Part shown: positions 1-9,450 of the stretch, one piece after another
How the letters are laid out: every line of letters starts with the position of its first letter
Numbering within the stretch: position 1 is the stretch's first letter
NCBI GenBank assembly: GCA_002747455.1
Contig: PDPG01000044.1
Span: 1 to 64,000 of the forward strand
Origin: Pseudomonadota bacterium
Lineage (GTDB): Bacteria; Pseudomonadota; Gammaproteobacteria; Thiotrichales; Thiotrichaceae
Length of the DNA stretch: 64,000 nt
Direction: 5' to 3'
The notes under the pieces: generated by a model
Databases searched by the model: none
What the model was told of the DNA's origin: nothing
Seen by the model: the letters and a program-made list of their open reading frames with translations, nothing else
Translations under genes and position numbers: made by a program

Positions 1-178
1 TAAGCCATCATAAAAGTCCTTTTTTGAATTATTTCATGGGGTTGGAAAGGACTTTATGATGACAGGATGTGGTTTACAGCACACAGATGAAGGGGATGAA
101 TGGCTGGTCTTTTTTGATATATCGCTAATTTCTAATAAACCGCTACGCCCGCCATTTTTTGTCATTTCGCGTAGCTGG

Positions 179-1297
179 TTATTGCGCAACCGCCTTACGG
201 AATCGCATGAGTGCAAACACAAAGCACACTACGCCAATCACGAGTAAAGCCAGATAATCTGGCCAGACCACGTCCCATCCAGCACCGCGATATAAAATCG
301 ACTGTGCAAACTTGATAAAGTGCGTAGTGGGGGCGGCTAACATTATATTCTGCACAATATCCGGCATACTCTCGCGCGGTGTGACGCTACCAGAGAGCAT
401 TTGTAAAGCCATAAGAACAAGTACGGATAACAGGCCCAACTGCGGCATGGTACGTGCCTGAGTTCCCAGCAAAATGCCTAATGAGGTGGTGGCAAATATA
501 TGTATGGAAACGCCCATTAAAAATAGGGTAGCAGAGCCTTGAATGGGTACACCCAGTACGCCCTTGATCACCACAAACAGCGAGAAGGCGGAAGCCATCA
601 GTATCAGCAGCCCGTTGGCCCAGATTTTGGCAACCATAATCTGAAATGCGGTTAAAGGCATGACCAGTAAGTGTTCCATTGTGCCATGTTCTCGCTCACG
701 GATAACGGCGGCTCCTGTGAGCAAGAGGGAAATCATCGTCACCATATTCATTAGCTGCACCACGCTACCGAACCAGATACTGTTCAGGTTTGGGTTAAAC
801 ATAAGGTGTGAGCTTTCAATAATCGGTAATTTGTAATCAGCACGATAGCCCTTTACAAACTCGCTTATTTCAGCCGTAAGAATGCTCTGGATTTGATGAT
901 CGCCCGTGGCGGCCTGCGTCATTCGCGTGGCGTCGATATTAAGCTGCAAGGTGGGTTGGTTATTGGCCAGCACGTCACGCTGAAAGTTTGCGGGGATGAT
1001 AAGGGCAAAGGTATAAGTGGCGTTATCTAGCAAGGGGTCAATTTCGTCATACTGGATAATATCTGGCGTTTTGAAATAGGGGCCGTAGAATGCGCCGATC
1101 AAACGCTTGGATAGGGGGGACTGATCCTCATCCACGATGGCAATGGGAGCATTTTTGAGGTCGGTGTCTGTGGTGGAGGCCACCATATAAATAAGGCCGG
1201 TAAAAGCGTAAATTACAAAAACTAGCATCATCTTGTCACGCCACAAGCTATGCATTTCCTTGATGCCTAGGTGAAAAATGTTACGGAGTCCTGTCAT
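179..1297 (-). CDS. ABC-2 type transporter permease (YhhJ-like)
   Basis: 372 aa ORF; ABC-2 permease architecture with N-terminal TM, large extracytoplasmic region and C-terminal TM cluster; 'EREHGTMEHLLVMPL' motif typical of the family; directly downstream of the fused ATPase/permease gene. Confidence 0.9.
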   Translation of the reverse strand: MTGLRNIFHLGIKEMHSLWRDKMMLVFVIYAFTGLIYMVASTTDTDLKNAPIAIVDEDQSPLSKRLIGAFYGPYFKTPDIIQYDEIDPLLDNATYTFALIIPANFQRDVLANNQPTLQLNIDATRMTQAATGDHQIQSILTAEISEFVKGYRADYKLPIIESSHLMFNPNLNSIWFGSVVQLMNMVTMISLLLTGAAVIREREHGTMEHLLVMPLTAFQIMVAKIWANGLLILMASAFSLFVVIKGVLGVPIQGSATLFLMGVSIHIFATTSLGILLGTQARTMPQLGLLSVLVLMALQMLSGSVTPRESMPDIVQNIMLAAPTTHFIKFAQSILYRGAGWDVVWPDYLALLVIGVVCFVFALMRFRKAVAQ

Positions 1298-1299
1298 GG

Positions 1300-4053
1300 T
1301 TATTTATCCTGACTCGGTAGTAAGAAAACACTGGCGATAATCAGTATCGGGATAAAGGTAAATAGCGGCAGGAAGTATTGCGTAATGTCGGCAAACCCCA
1401 AGGCTTTATTAAACACGCCACGGCAGGCTTCCAGAAAATAGGTTGTAGGGAATGAGTAGCCAATCACTGCGGCGGAACCTTCTTGTGATGACACAGGGTT
1501 AATCAATCCTGCGTAACTGGTGGCGACCACCAGCACGATGACCGAGGTTACAATCAACGCGGCGATTTGGGTATTAGTGAAGGTTGAAATCAATAAGCCT
1601 ATGCCCGTGGTGCTGGTCACGTACAACAACGCGGCAAGGGTTAGGGCAAACAGGCTGCCTTTTATGGGCACGCCAAAGACGAACACCGCTAAGGCTACCA
1701 GACCAAAAAAGCTCAGCATACTAATGACAATATAGGGCAACTGCTTACCCAACAGAAACTCCAGTCGGGTCACTGGCGTGACATATAAGTTGGTGATTGA
1801 ACCGAGTTCTTTTTCCCGAACCACGCCCAGTGCCATGAGGATGGCCGGAATCAACACCAGCAACAGCGGAATCACCGCAGGCACCATGGCCTCAATACTT
1901 TTAAAGTCCTGGTTGTATCGGTAACGGGAGGCAATTCGTGCCGGAAGCAGGGAGGGCTTTTCTCCGTAAGTACGCAGGTACCAGTTAAACAGGTAGCTAT
2001 AGTGCATGCCCGTAATATAGCCACTCATGGTCGAGCCACGAAACGGCATGGCGCCATCAATCCATACCACGACTTCAGGTCTTCGGTTGCGTTTTAGCTT
2101 GCGGCCAAAGCCTGATGGTATTTCCAGTGCCACGCTAATATCGGCGCTGCGCATACGGCGATCCAGCTCCGCCGGACTGTTGAGGTCTGCTTTCTGAATA
2201 AAATAGCGAGAACCTGCAATGTTTTGAATATAATCGCGGCTTTCTGGTGTTTGATCTTGATCGAGAACCGCAAAACTGAGGTCTTCCACGTCAAAGTTCA
2301 GACCATAGCCCAAGGCAAACATAAGAATAACCGAGCCAAACAGGGCGAAGGTCAGCCGGATGGGATCACGAGTTAATTCCAGCATTTCGCGGTATGCATA
2401 ACCGAATAGCCGTAACAGGCTGAATGACTTAATGGCCTGATGTTGGGCGGGGGCATGGTGTGTTGCATCGGGAGTGTTGTCCGCGTCCTCCTGACTGGCT
2501 GGTGGTGGGGCGGAGTCCGCACCTGCGTCTTCAAGATAGGCAATAAAGGCTTTTTCCAGTGAATCTGCGTTGCGTGATTCGGTGAGTCCGGCGGGGGTAT
2601 CACTGGCCAGAATTTTTCCGGCGTGCATTAACGAAATACGATCGCAACGTGCCGCTTCATCCATAAAGTGTGTGGAGATGAAAATGGTTACGCCTTGCTC
2701 GCGTGATAGCTCTATCAGTAATTCCCAAAAGTCATCACGCGCCACTGGGTCAACGCCAGAGGTGGGTTCATCAAGAATTAGGATTTCAGGATTATGTATA
2801 ATCGCCGCTGCCAGTGACAAACGCTGGCGAATGCCCAACGGCAAGTCCTCTGGATAATCATCCAGATAGGGAATCAGGTCAAAACGCTCACTCACCTCAC
2901 GAATACGTGGTTTTCTTTGGTGACGCGGCAGTTTAAAGACGCGGGCGTGCAGTACCAGATTCTGGTAAACGGTCAGCTCGTTGTACAGGGAAAATGCTTG
3001 TGACATATAACCCACACGTTGGCGGCTATCAATGTTTCTGGCATCCACCACCTGCCCAAATAATCTCGCCTCACCACTGGTGACGGGTTGTAGGCCGGTC
3101 AGCATTTTCATGGTGGTGGTTTTGCCGCAGCCGTTGGAGCCAAGAAATCCGAAAATCTCCCCGCGCTCAATACTCAGGCTGATGTTATTCACAGCAGTGA
3201 AATCGCCAAAACACTTGGTTAAATTGCTGGCATTAATGGCAATCTCAGGCTGATCTGTGGAAGGTTCCCGTGGTGGCACCACCAATTCTTGATGGCCTTG
3301 GCTCTTTTCCTCTGGCAGCAATGCAATAAACGCCTCGTTCAGCGTGGTCTGGCCGGTTTGCTGCTTGAGCTCAGCCGGTGTGCCCATGCCGATTACCTTG
3401 CCATCATCCATCGCCACCAGCCAGTCAAAGGCATCGGCCTCTTCCATGTATGCAGTCGCTACCAACACGCTCATGTCTTTTTGTCGCAAACGAATGCGGT
3501 CAATCAGCTCCCAGAACTGTCGTCGGGAGAGCGGATCAACCCCTGTTGTCGGTTCATCCAGAATCAACAACTGTGGATCGTGAATCAGAGCACAACACAG
3601 CCCCAGTTTTTGCTTCATGCCACCGGATAACTTATTGGCGGGGCGGTCAATAAATGACGACATGCCGGTACTTTCCAATAAGTCAGCAATACGGCGTTTG
3701 CGCTCTGCTTTTTTATGCCCAAACAGGCGGCCAAAGAAATCAATATTTTCAAACACAGACAAGGTGGGGTAGAGATTTTTCCCCAAGCCCTGCGGCATAT
3801 AGGCCAGACGTGGTGACACGGACTCACGGAAACGCTTATCGCGCATGTCACCGCCCAACACGGTCACATCGCCTGTTTGAATAACGCGCGCGCCCGCGAC
3901 CAACGACAACAGGCTGGACTTACCGACACCATCCGGCCCGATCAGACCAACCATCTTGCCAGCAGGCAGCTCTAGATTGATATGATCCAAAGCGATGGTG
4001 TTGCTGTAACGGTGTACCACACCTTCCAATCTGGCAATGTTCTCAGTCATCAT
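1300..4053 (-). CDS. rbbA: RbbA-like fused ABC transporter: two ATP-binding domains plus ABC-2 permease domain
   Basis: 917 aa; two Walker A motifs ([18 protein letters not shown]), two signature/Walker B regions ([37 protein letters not shown]), C-terminal permease domain. Confidence 0.88.
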   Translation of the reverse strand: MMTENIARLEGVVHRYSNTIALDHINLELPAGKMVGLIGPDGVGKSSLLSLVAGARVIQTGDVTVLGGDMRDKRFRESVSPRLAYMPQGLGKNLYPTLSVFENIDFFGRLFGHKKAERKRRIADLLESTGMSSFIDRPANKLSGGMKQKLGLCCALIHDPQLLILDEPTTGVDPLSRRQFWELIDRIRLRQKDMSVLVATAYMEEADAFDWLVAMDDGKVIGMGTPAELKQQTGQTTLNEAFIALLPEEKSQGHQELVVPPREPSTDQPEIAINASNLTKCFGDFTAVNNISLSIERGEIFGFLGSNGCGKTTTMKMLTGLQPVTSGEARLFGQVVDARNIDSRQRVGYMSQAFSLYNELTVYQNLVLHARVFKLPRHQRKPRIREVSERFDLIPYLDDYPEDLPLGIRQRLSLAAAIIHNPEILILDEPTSGVDPVARDDFWELLIELSREQGVTIFISTHFMDEAARCDRISLMHAGKILASDTPAGLTESRNADSLEKAFIAYLEDAGADSAPPPASQEDADNTPDATHHAPAQHQAIKSFSLLRLFGYAYREMLELTRDPIRLTFALFGSVILMFALGYGLNFDVEDLSFAVLDQDQTPESRDYIQNIAGSRYFIQKADLNSPAELDRRMRSADISVALEIPSGFGRKLKRNRRPEVVVWIDGAMPFRGSTMSGYITGMHYSYLFNWYLRTYGEKPSLLPARIASRYRYNQDFKSIEAMVPAVIPLLLVLIPAILMALGVVREKELGSITNLYVTPVTRLEFLLGKQLPYIVISMLSFFGLVALAVFVFGVPIKGSLFALTLAALLYVTSTTGIGLLISTFTNTQIAALIVTSVIVLVVATSYAGLINPVSSQEGSAAVIGYSFPTTYFLEACRGVFNKALGFADITQYFLPLFTFIPILIIASVFLLPSQDK

Positions 4054-5120
4054 TCAGGTACTCGAACCTGTAGTTTTTCAGGCCAATGCTTGTTGGGTGA
4101 TAGCAGCACATAGGCCAGCCCCGGTACGCCGGTTTTGACTTGCTTAATGTGGCTTTTCAGTAGCTTCGGATCAATGCGAACTTTAACGCGAAACATCAGC
4201 TTGTCTCGTTCATCACGGGTTTCCACAGTTTTGGGAGTGAACTGTGCTTCTGAGGATACAAAAGAAACTTCCGCTGGAATGACATACTGGGGCAGGGCAT
4301 CCAGGACGATCCGCGCTGGATCACCGACTGTCACTTTGCCCGCTTCCGCCGTCGGCAAATAAATACTCATATACACATCGGTAAGGTCGAGTACCGTAAA
4401 CACTTTACCGCCACTGGGAAGGACTTCACCGGGTTCACTCAGGCGGTATAATACACGTCCTGCAATGGGTGTTTTGAGGGTGCTGTCGTCAATGCTGTTT
4501 TGCACACGCGCCAATGTTGCCCTGGCCGCATCAATCTTGGCATCCGCCCGCACCACCTGGATATTCGCCGCTTTTACGGCTGCTCGTGCCGAGCTGTTAT
4601 TCATGCGCTGCTGATCGACTTTTTCCTGCGATATATGCCCCCGTCGGGCAAGCAGTGTAAAGCGTTTCAATTCGGCTTGTGCAAAAATGAGTGCGCTCTG
4701 CTTTTGATCGACCACTGCCAAGGCGTATTTGCGAGACTCCTTAGCTTCGCGCAGGGCTGCGGTTGCCTCACGAAGCTGGCCTTTTAAGTCATCGGTATCC
4801 ATCTGGGCCAGCACTTGTCCCGCCCTGACCATATCGCCTTCCTTCGCCAGAACTTTGACCAGGCGTCCGGGCAATTTAGTGGCAATATCATACTCGGTCG
4901 CTTCGATGCGGCCATTTCCAACACTCACGCCTTCCGGTAATTTTTCTGGCGTCCTGATATGGCTTTTCACTTCCTTAATGACGTTTTCATAAGGCTTGAG
5001 GCGCTCAGGGATTTTATCGGACTGCAAAAGCTGCCAAGCGTACCAGCCACCGCCGCCAATCAATGCCAGAACCGTTACAGTAGTGAGCGTTTTAAGGGTG
5101 GATTTGATGCTCATAGTCAT
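4050..5120 (-). CDS. HlyD family secretion/periplasmic adaptor protein (YhiI-like)
   Basis: 356 aa; N-terminal TM, biotinyl-lipoyl-like and coiled-coil hairpin regions; 4-nt overlap (ATGA) with the next ABC gene. Confidence 0.9.
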   Translation of the reverse strand: MTMSIKSTLKTLTTVTVLALIGGGGWYAWQLLQSDKIPERLKPYENVIKEVKSHIRTPEKLPEGVSVGNGRIEATEYDIATKLPGRLVKVLAKEGDMVRAGQVLAQMDTDDLKGQLREATAALREAKESRKYALAVVDQKQSALIFAQAELKRFTLLARRGHISQEKVDQQRMNNSSARAAVKAANIQVVRADAKIDAARATLARVQNSIDDSTLKTPIAGRVLYRLSEPGEVLPSGGKVFTVLDLTDVYMSIYLPTAEAGKVTVGDPARIVLDALPQYVIPAEVSFVSSEAQFTPKTVETRDERDKLMFRVKVRIDPKLLKSHIKQVKTGVPGLAYVLLSPNKHWPEKLQVRVPE

Positions 5121-5273
5121 GCTTCCGAGAGGTAAGTTTGTAAGAATTTAAGTCTACTGCAAAGTACGTATGAAGATACGGGTATTTTGTTACAAAATTG
5201 CCGGGAACAACATCTGTTTATTGCCTTTGAGTCATGGCATTATCTGCTCTTCCTTTAACGGCTGATAAAAACC

Positions 5274-6164
5274 ATGAGTAGCGAACCTGATTTAAAGCCT
5301 GCATCACACTATCCATTTCTTCCTGATATGACGGAGGAGGCGGTTGTCCAGTTACAGAAAGACACAGCCAAACAGCTTGGCCTTGATGTAATTTTCCACG
5401 ATGTCATGAAAGTGGGGCTTTATGCACCGGAAATGGTGGTGATACCGCCGGGGCAGTTTGAAATGGGCGCGCCAAGAACAGAGTTCGGTTGCCGCCCGGA
5501 AGAAACGCCACAGCACTATGTGACGATTTCTGAACCCTTTGCCTTGGGCCGCTTCGTCGTCACCGCCGCAGAGTTTGAAGTCTTTTGTGAGGATACCGGC
5601 TGGACACTTGGCCCCGATCTGATTTGGGCTGAAGGCAACTCGCCTGTAATTAATGTCCGCTACCCTGATGCACGACTATTTGCAGAATGGATGTCGGACC
5701 AAACCGGCCACACATACCGTCTTCCCTCAGAAGCAGAGTGGGAATATGCCGCACGTGCCGGAACATCTACACCGTTTCACTATGGCGAGAGTGTGAGCTG
5801 TAAAGACGTCAATTTTAATCCAACCTTTCCCTATCAGGAGGCTAAAGAGGCTCGTAAGTGGTACTTGCCACGTTGTTTGCCTTCGATTGTTGCCGCTGAA
5901 GTGGGGAATAAAAAGCCTAACTGCTGGGGCTTACATGAAATGCACGGCAATGTTTGGGAGTTTACCCTAAGCCCCTGGACGCATTCTCATATCAACGCCA
6001 ATCGTGACGGGTCGGCAGTGAGTTTTGGTGATCCGCTGCGGGTGGTGACCAAAGGTGGCTCGTGGTTTGATCCGGCAGTCAAAGCCCGAAGTGCAGCCAG
6101 AATGAAGCGCATGATGAGTGAACTGGATGTCAATCTTGGCTTTCGGTTGCTGAGGGAGTTTTAG
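5274..6164 (+). CDS. Formylglycine-generating enzyme (SUMF1/FGE-sulfatase) family protein
   Basis: 296 aa; 'MVVIPPGQFEMGAPRTE', 'YRLPSEAEWEYAARAG', 'HEMHGNVWEF', 'GGSWFD', 'NLGFRLLREF' motifs. Confidence 0.88.
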   Translation: MSSEPDLKPASHYPFLPDMTEEAVVQLQKDTAKQLGLDVIFHDVMKVGLYAPEMVVIPPGQFEMGAPRTEFGCRPEETPQHYVTISEPFALGRFVVTAAEFEVFCEDTGWTLGPDLIWAEGNSPVINVRYPDARLFAEWMSDQTGHTYRLPSEAEWEYAARAGTSTPFHYGESVSCKDVNFNPTFPYQEAKEARKWYLPRCLPSIVAAEVGNKKPNCWGLHEMHGNVWEFTLSPWTHSHINANRDGSAVSFGDPLRVVTKGGSWFDPAVKARSAARMKRMMSELDVNLGFRLLREF

Positions 6165-6272
6165 GGTAGTGGGGCCTTTCTTCAAAGGCGGTACTGTGTT
6201 TTTGGGAGATGTGTGGCGTGGATGGTAAGCTGTGAGTCTCTTCAATAAGTTGTTAAATGACAGGGAGAAATT

Positions 6273-6668
6273 ATGATAGATCATTTAAGCACCTATGCGA
6301 CGGACTATGTAGCCACAAAAACATTTTACGAATCTATCTTTAAACCGTTAGGTTACTCAATTCAAATGGAGTTTGTTGCAGAGTGGAATCAAGAATTCCC
6401 CACACAACGCATGTGTGCGTTTGGCCCTGAAGGAAAGCCGGTATTCTGGATTATTGAAAGCAAGGATGCCTACACCCCGAGGCACACTGCGTTTTCAGCA
6501 GACTCACGAGAATTGGTCAATCTGTTTTATGAGGCAGGTATTCAGAATGGTGGCAAGGACAATGGTGCTCCTGGGCTGCGTCCGATGTATCACGAACATT
6601 ACTATGGGGCATTCTTAATAGATCCTGACGGCAATAATGTTGAAGCAGTGTGCCATGCACCTGAATAA
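6273..6668 (+). CDS. VOC family (glyoxalase/bleomycin resistance-like) protein
   Basis: 131 aa; 'MIDHLSTYATDYVATKTFYESIFKPLGY' and C-terminal 'GAFLIDPDGNNVEAVCH'. Confidence 0.9.
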   Translation: MIDHLSTYATDYVATKTFYESIFKPLGYSIQMEFVAEWNQEFPTQRMCAFGPEGKPVFWIIESKDAYTPRHTAFSADSRELVNLFYEAGIQNGGKDNGAPGLRPMYHEHYYGAFLIDPDGNNVEAVCHAPE

Positions 6669-6757
6669 ATTATTTAAGTAAGGCCCCCAAGCTCGCTCTC
6701 TGTGGCTGCTGTCCATTAATTAAGCTTCTGTTTTTTTAAGAAAAAAAGGAGTATTTT

Positions 6758-7879
6758 GTGCCTCCTCAAATTGATTCATTGATAGAAAGGCTTCTGGGCT
6801 CAGCCTCAGTTATTGAACTGGTGCTATGGGTAAGTTGCGTGTTGCTAATCCTTTTTTCACGCATCATTTTCACCCAAGTTTTTCATTTGGATCTGAAAGT
6901 TGAGCAGAATCAAAACAAGCTAAAAATCTTCAGGATCACAGCACTGCTGGTTATTGTCACTCTGTTGCTTAATCAGTTTATCTTTAATGCAAATACTATT
7001 GGTGCAGAAAATGGCACAGCCAAAAAGCTGGTTGGTGTCGTTATGATTCTGTTTTCAGCTTATTGGTCAGCACAGATTCTTCAGTTCGTGATTCGCAGGC
7101 AATATGGTCGTGTCAGGGAAGTTTCTGGAGAAAAGGTTTTTAGCGAGAGTTATAACAGCCGATTTCTCAGTCTATTAGTCGTCGTGCTGGTCTTTGTTTT
7201 TGCATTGATTGGCATCGTGCAATTATTGGGGTTTGATAGCTTGCTGGAAGCTAGCGGGTTCATTGGTGTGATAGGTGTTTCACTTGCCTTGACTCAGGGA
7301 GCATGGGCGCCGGATATTATTAGCGGCCTTATTATCCTGAATAGTAACGCGGTTGAGGAAGGGGATGTCATTCAGTTAGATGATGGAGCCTTTATTGGCA
7401 GAGTTTTTCGAACTCGGTTGTTTCATACAGAATTATTGAACTTGGCTAACAACAGCCGACTTTATATTAAAAACGCCAAACTACGAGATGCGTCGATTCA
7501 CAATTTGTCAAAGTTTGCGTCGGTTAGGGGATACCGTCAGGGATTGTCTTTTAAAATTGGCTACGATACGCCGCCTGAGCAGGTTAGGGCAATGTTTCAG
7601 GAAGTCTACGAGTCGGCGGTTAGCGATGAGGCGATACCGGTTGAGTCGGGGCATGAGTTGGAGATCCGCGTGACGGATACGGGTGATGATGCGGTGGAGT
7701 GGTCGGTGTTCTACTACACCAAGGAAATGGCTTCGGTCATTAAAACCCGTCAGCTTTTCATGGAGAAGGTGCTAAATCAGTCGATCAAGCGAGGTATCAG
7801 TTTGGCGACGCCGGATTTATATCAGCGTGTAGAGGGCGGGGCTGTTGGAGAACCTGGTATTGAGGGGCGGACAATCTAG
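6758..7879 (+). CDS. Mechanosensitive ion channel (MscS) family protein
   Basis: 373 aa; TM segments then MscS-like region 'LALTQGAWAPDIISGLIILNSNAVEEGDVIQLDD'; GTG start. Confidence 0.85.
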   Translation: MPPQIDSLIERLLGSASVIELVLWVSCVLLILFSRIIFTQVFHLDLKVEQNQNKLKIFRITALLVIVTLLLNQFIFNANTIGAENGTAKKLVGVVMILFSAYWSAQILQFVIRRQYGRVREVSGEKVFSESYNSRFLSLLVVVLVFVFALIGIVQLLGFDSLLEASGFIGVIGVSLALTQGAWAPDIISGLIILNSNAVEEGDVIQLDDGAFIGRVFRTRLFHTELLNLANNSRLYIKNAKLRDASIHNLSKFASVRGYRQGLSFKIGYDTPPEQVRAMFQEVYESAVSDEAIPVESGHELEIRVTDTGDDAVEWSVFYYTKEMASVIKTRQLFMEKVLNQSIKRGISLATPDLYQRVEGGAVGEPGIEGRTI

Positions 7880-7910
7880 TTTAAATGACGTAGCGGCTGG
7901 TTTTGCAAGA

Positions 7911-7938
7911 AAAAAACCGACGCAGGGGCCGGTTTTTT
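7911..7938. terminator. Bidirectional intrinsic terminator between convergent genes
   Basis: AAAAAACCG-ACGCAGGGGC-CGGTTTTTT, between the MscS-like and LysM genes. Confidence 0.8.
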
Positions 7939-7958
7939 GTGATCTGTCTAGCTTGGCG

Positions 7959-8393
7959 TTAATGATCCATCGGGATGCGGATCTTCTGGCCAGGGAAAAT
8001 CAGGTCAGGGTCTTTGATAACCTCACGGTTTTCTTCAAAGATGCCTGTGTACTTGCTGCCATTTCCGTAGAATTTCTCCGCAATCTTCCACAAGCTGTCA
8101 CCCTTGGCGACTTCATAGTAGGTGACCTCAATGGTCTGTGTTGGTGCGATTAACTCATCAGCTCTCACTTCCTCAACACCCAAGGCATTGCCTGCCATGA
8201 GCACCGCTTTTTCGTAGGCCGACGCAGACTTGGCATTGCCTTTAATGGTTGCAACACCGTCTTTCACGACAACTTGTAAATCGTCAACGCCCGGATTGTC
8301 TTCTTCGATATGCGCCTGCAGTTTTTCCGATGCGTCATCGTTGTCACCAAAGACTTTTTTACCGATATTGCGAGCAAAATCAAATAATCCCAT
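7959..8393 (-). CDS. lysM: BON and LysM domain protein (LysM/YgaU-like)
   Basis: 144 aa; 'MGLFDFARNIGKKVFG', BON domain, C-terminal LysM 'YYEVAKGDSLWKIAEKFYGNGSKYTGIFEENREVIKDPDLIFPGQKIRIP'. Confidence 0.93.
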   Translation of the reverse strand: MGLFDFARNIGKKVFGDNDDASEKLQAHIEEDNPGVDDLQVVVKDGVATIKGNAKSASAYEKAVLMAGNALGVEEVRADELIAPTQTIEVTYYEVAKGDSLWKIAEKFYGNGSKYTGIFEENREVIKDPDLIFPGQKIRIPMDH

Positions 8394-8486
8394 TTGTTAC
8401 TCCTGAATTTAAGTGATTGATTTATAGTGGTACTGACAATGATAGGGGTTTTAGCAGACTATTCAAGCAATAAACTATATGTTTGA

Positions 8487-9188
8487 CTAACTGCTTAAAT
8501 AACTACCAAATTTAACGAATCGCTTTTTCCAGTAAGGCAAACTCATGGATGATATAACAGCGCGACGATTACTGGAGGAGGCATGAATGAATTGACCATA
8601 GCCAATATAGATACCAACGTGATTGGTTTTGGTATTAATTTTAAAGAATAATAAATCGCCGGGTTGAAGGTCTCGATAAGGGATGGTTTTACTACCATCA
8701 CGTTGTGCGGCCGCTGTTCTGGGGATTTTGATGCCCAAGGCGTTTTTGTGGATAAACTGCATCAGGCTACTGCAATCAAGACCACGAGCGGGGTTATTGC
8801 CACCATAGAGATAGGGAATACCCAGCGCGGCATGAGCGGCTTTCATAATGCGGTGTCTGGCTGGACTGATGTAATAAGGTCCCTTGATGGGATCACTCTT
8901 GGGTTGGCTTATTTGAATGGCTGGCTTGGCCAGGCTTGGCAGATTAATCACGGCTGGCGGAGGATTTGTTGGTACGCTTGTTGACTGCACCACTGGCGTG
9001 TCGTTTGGATAGCGTTGCTGGGAGCCTGTAAATACCGGCGCGGATTGGTTCACGGGTGTGGGCTCAGTAAAAAAAATTGGCATGACGCGGTTTTGGTCAT
9101 CGACAATCATTTGAGCATATTGGGCGTGAGTCGATACTGACAAAGTCATAGCGACCATCGGCAACAGGGCGCGAATAGATTTTGACAT
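8487..9188 (-). CDS. NlpC/P60 family cell-wall hydrolase, secreted
   Basis: 233 aa; signal peptide; 'GIPYLYGGNNPARGLDCSSLMQFIHK' (catalytic Cys), 'NHVGIYIGYGQFIHASS' (catalytic His). Confidence 0.92.
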   Translation of the reverse strand: MSKSIRALLPMVAMTLSVSTHAQYAQMIVDDQNRVMPIFFTEPTPVNQSAPVFTGSQQRYPNDTPVVQSTSVPTNPPPAVINLPSLAKPAIQISQPKSDPIKGPYYISPARHRIMKAAHAALGIPYLYGGNNPARGLDCSSLMQFIHKNALGIKIPRTAAAQRDGSKTIPYRDLQPGDLLFFKINTKTNHVGIYIGYGQFIHASSSNRRAVISSMSLPYWKKRFVKFGSYLSS

Positions 9189-9450
9189 GGGGAATGTTTA
9201 TTTTTTGTTATTAGTATTGGTTTGGGTACATATTAGGCTGCCAGCAAATGGCTTAGGCTAGGCTGAATAGCCGACTGGAGGCATTCTCACCGATACTTTT
9301 TTGTTGAGAAATCGTATAGAATCTGCGATGTTCTTGAGAGCCTTGCTCAGCTACCCGTAGCAGGTATCAATAAAAAACAAGTTATACGGAAGTTACTTTG
9401 TCATATTTCTTCGAATCATCAGACACTAAGCGGCCGCAGGGGAATGTAGA

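Noticed and set aside
9190-9450. Possible ncRNA in the 260-nt gap upstream of mrcB (repeated AGGCT motifs)
   Set aside because: Repeats are short and no stable fold or terminator was evident by eye.
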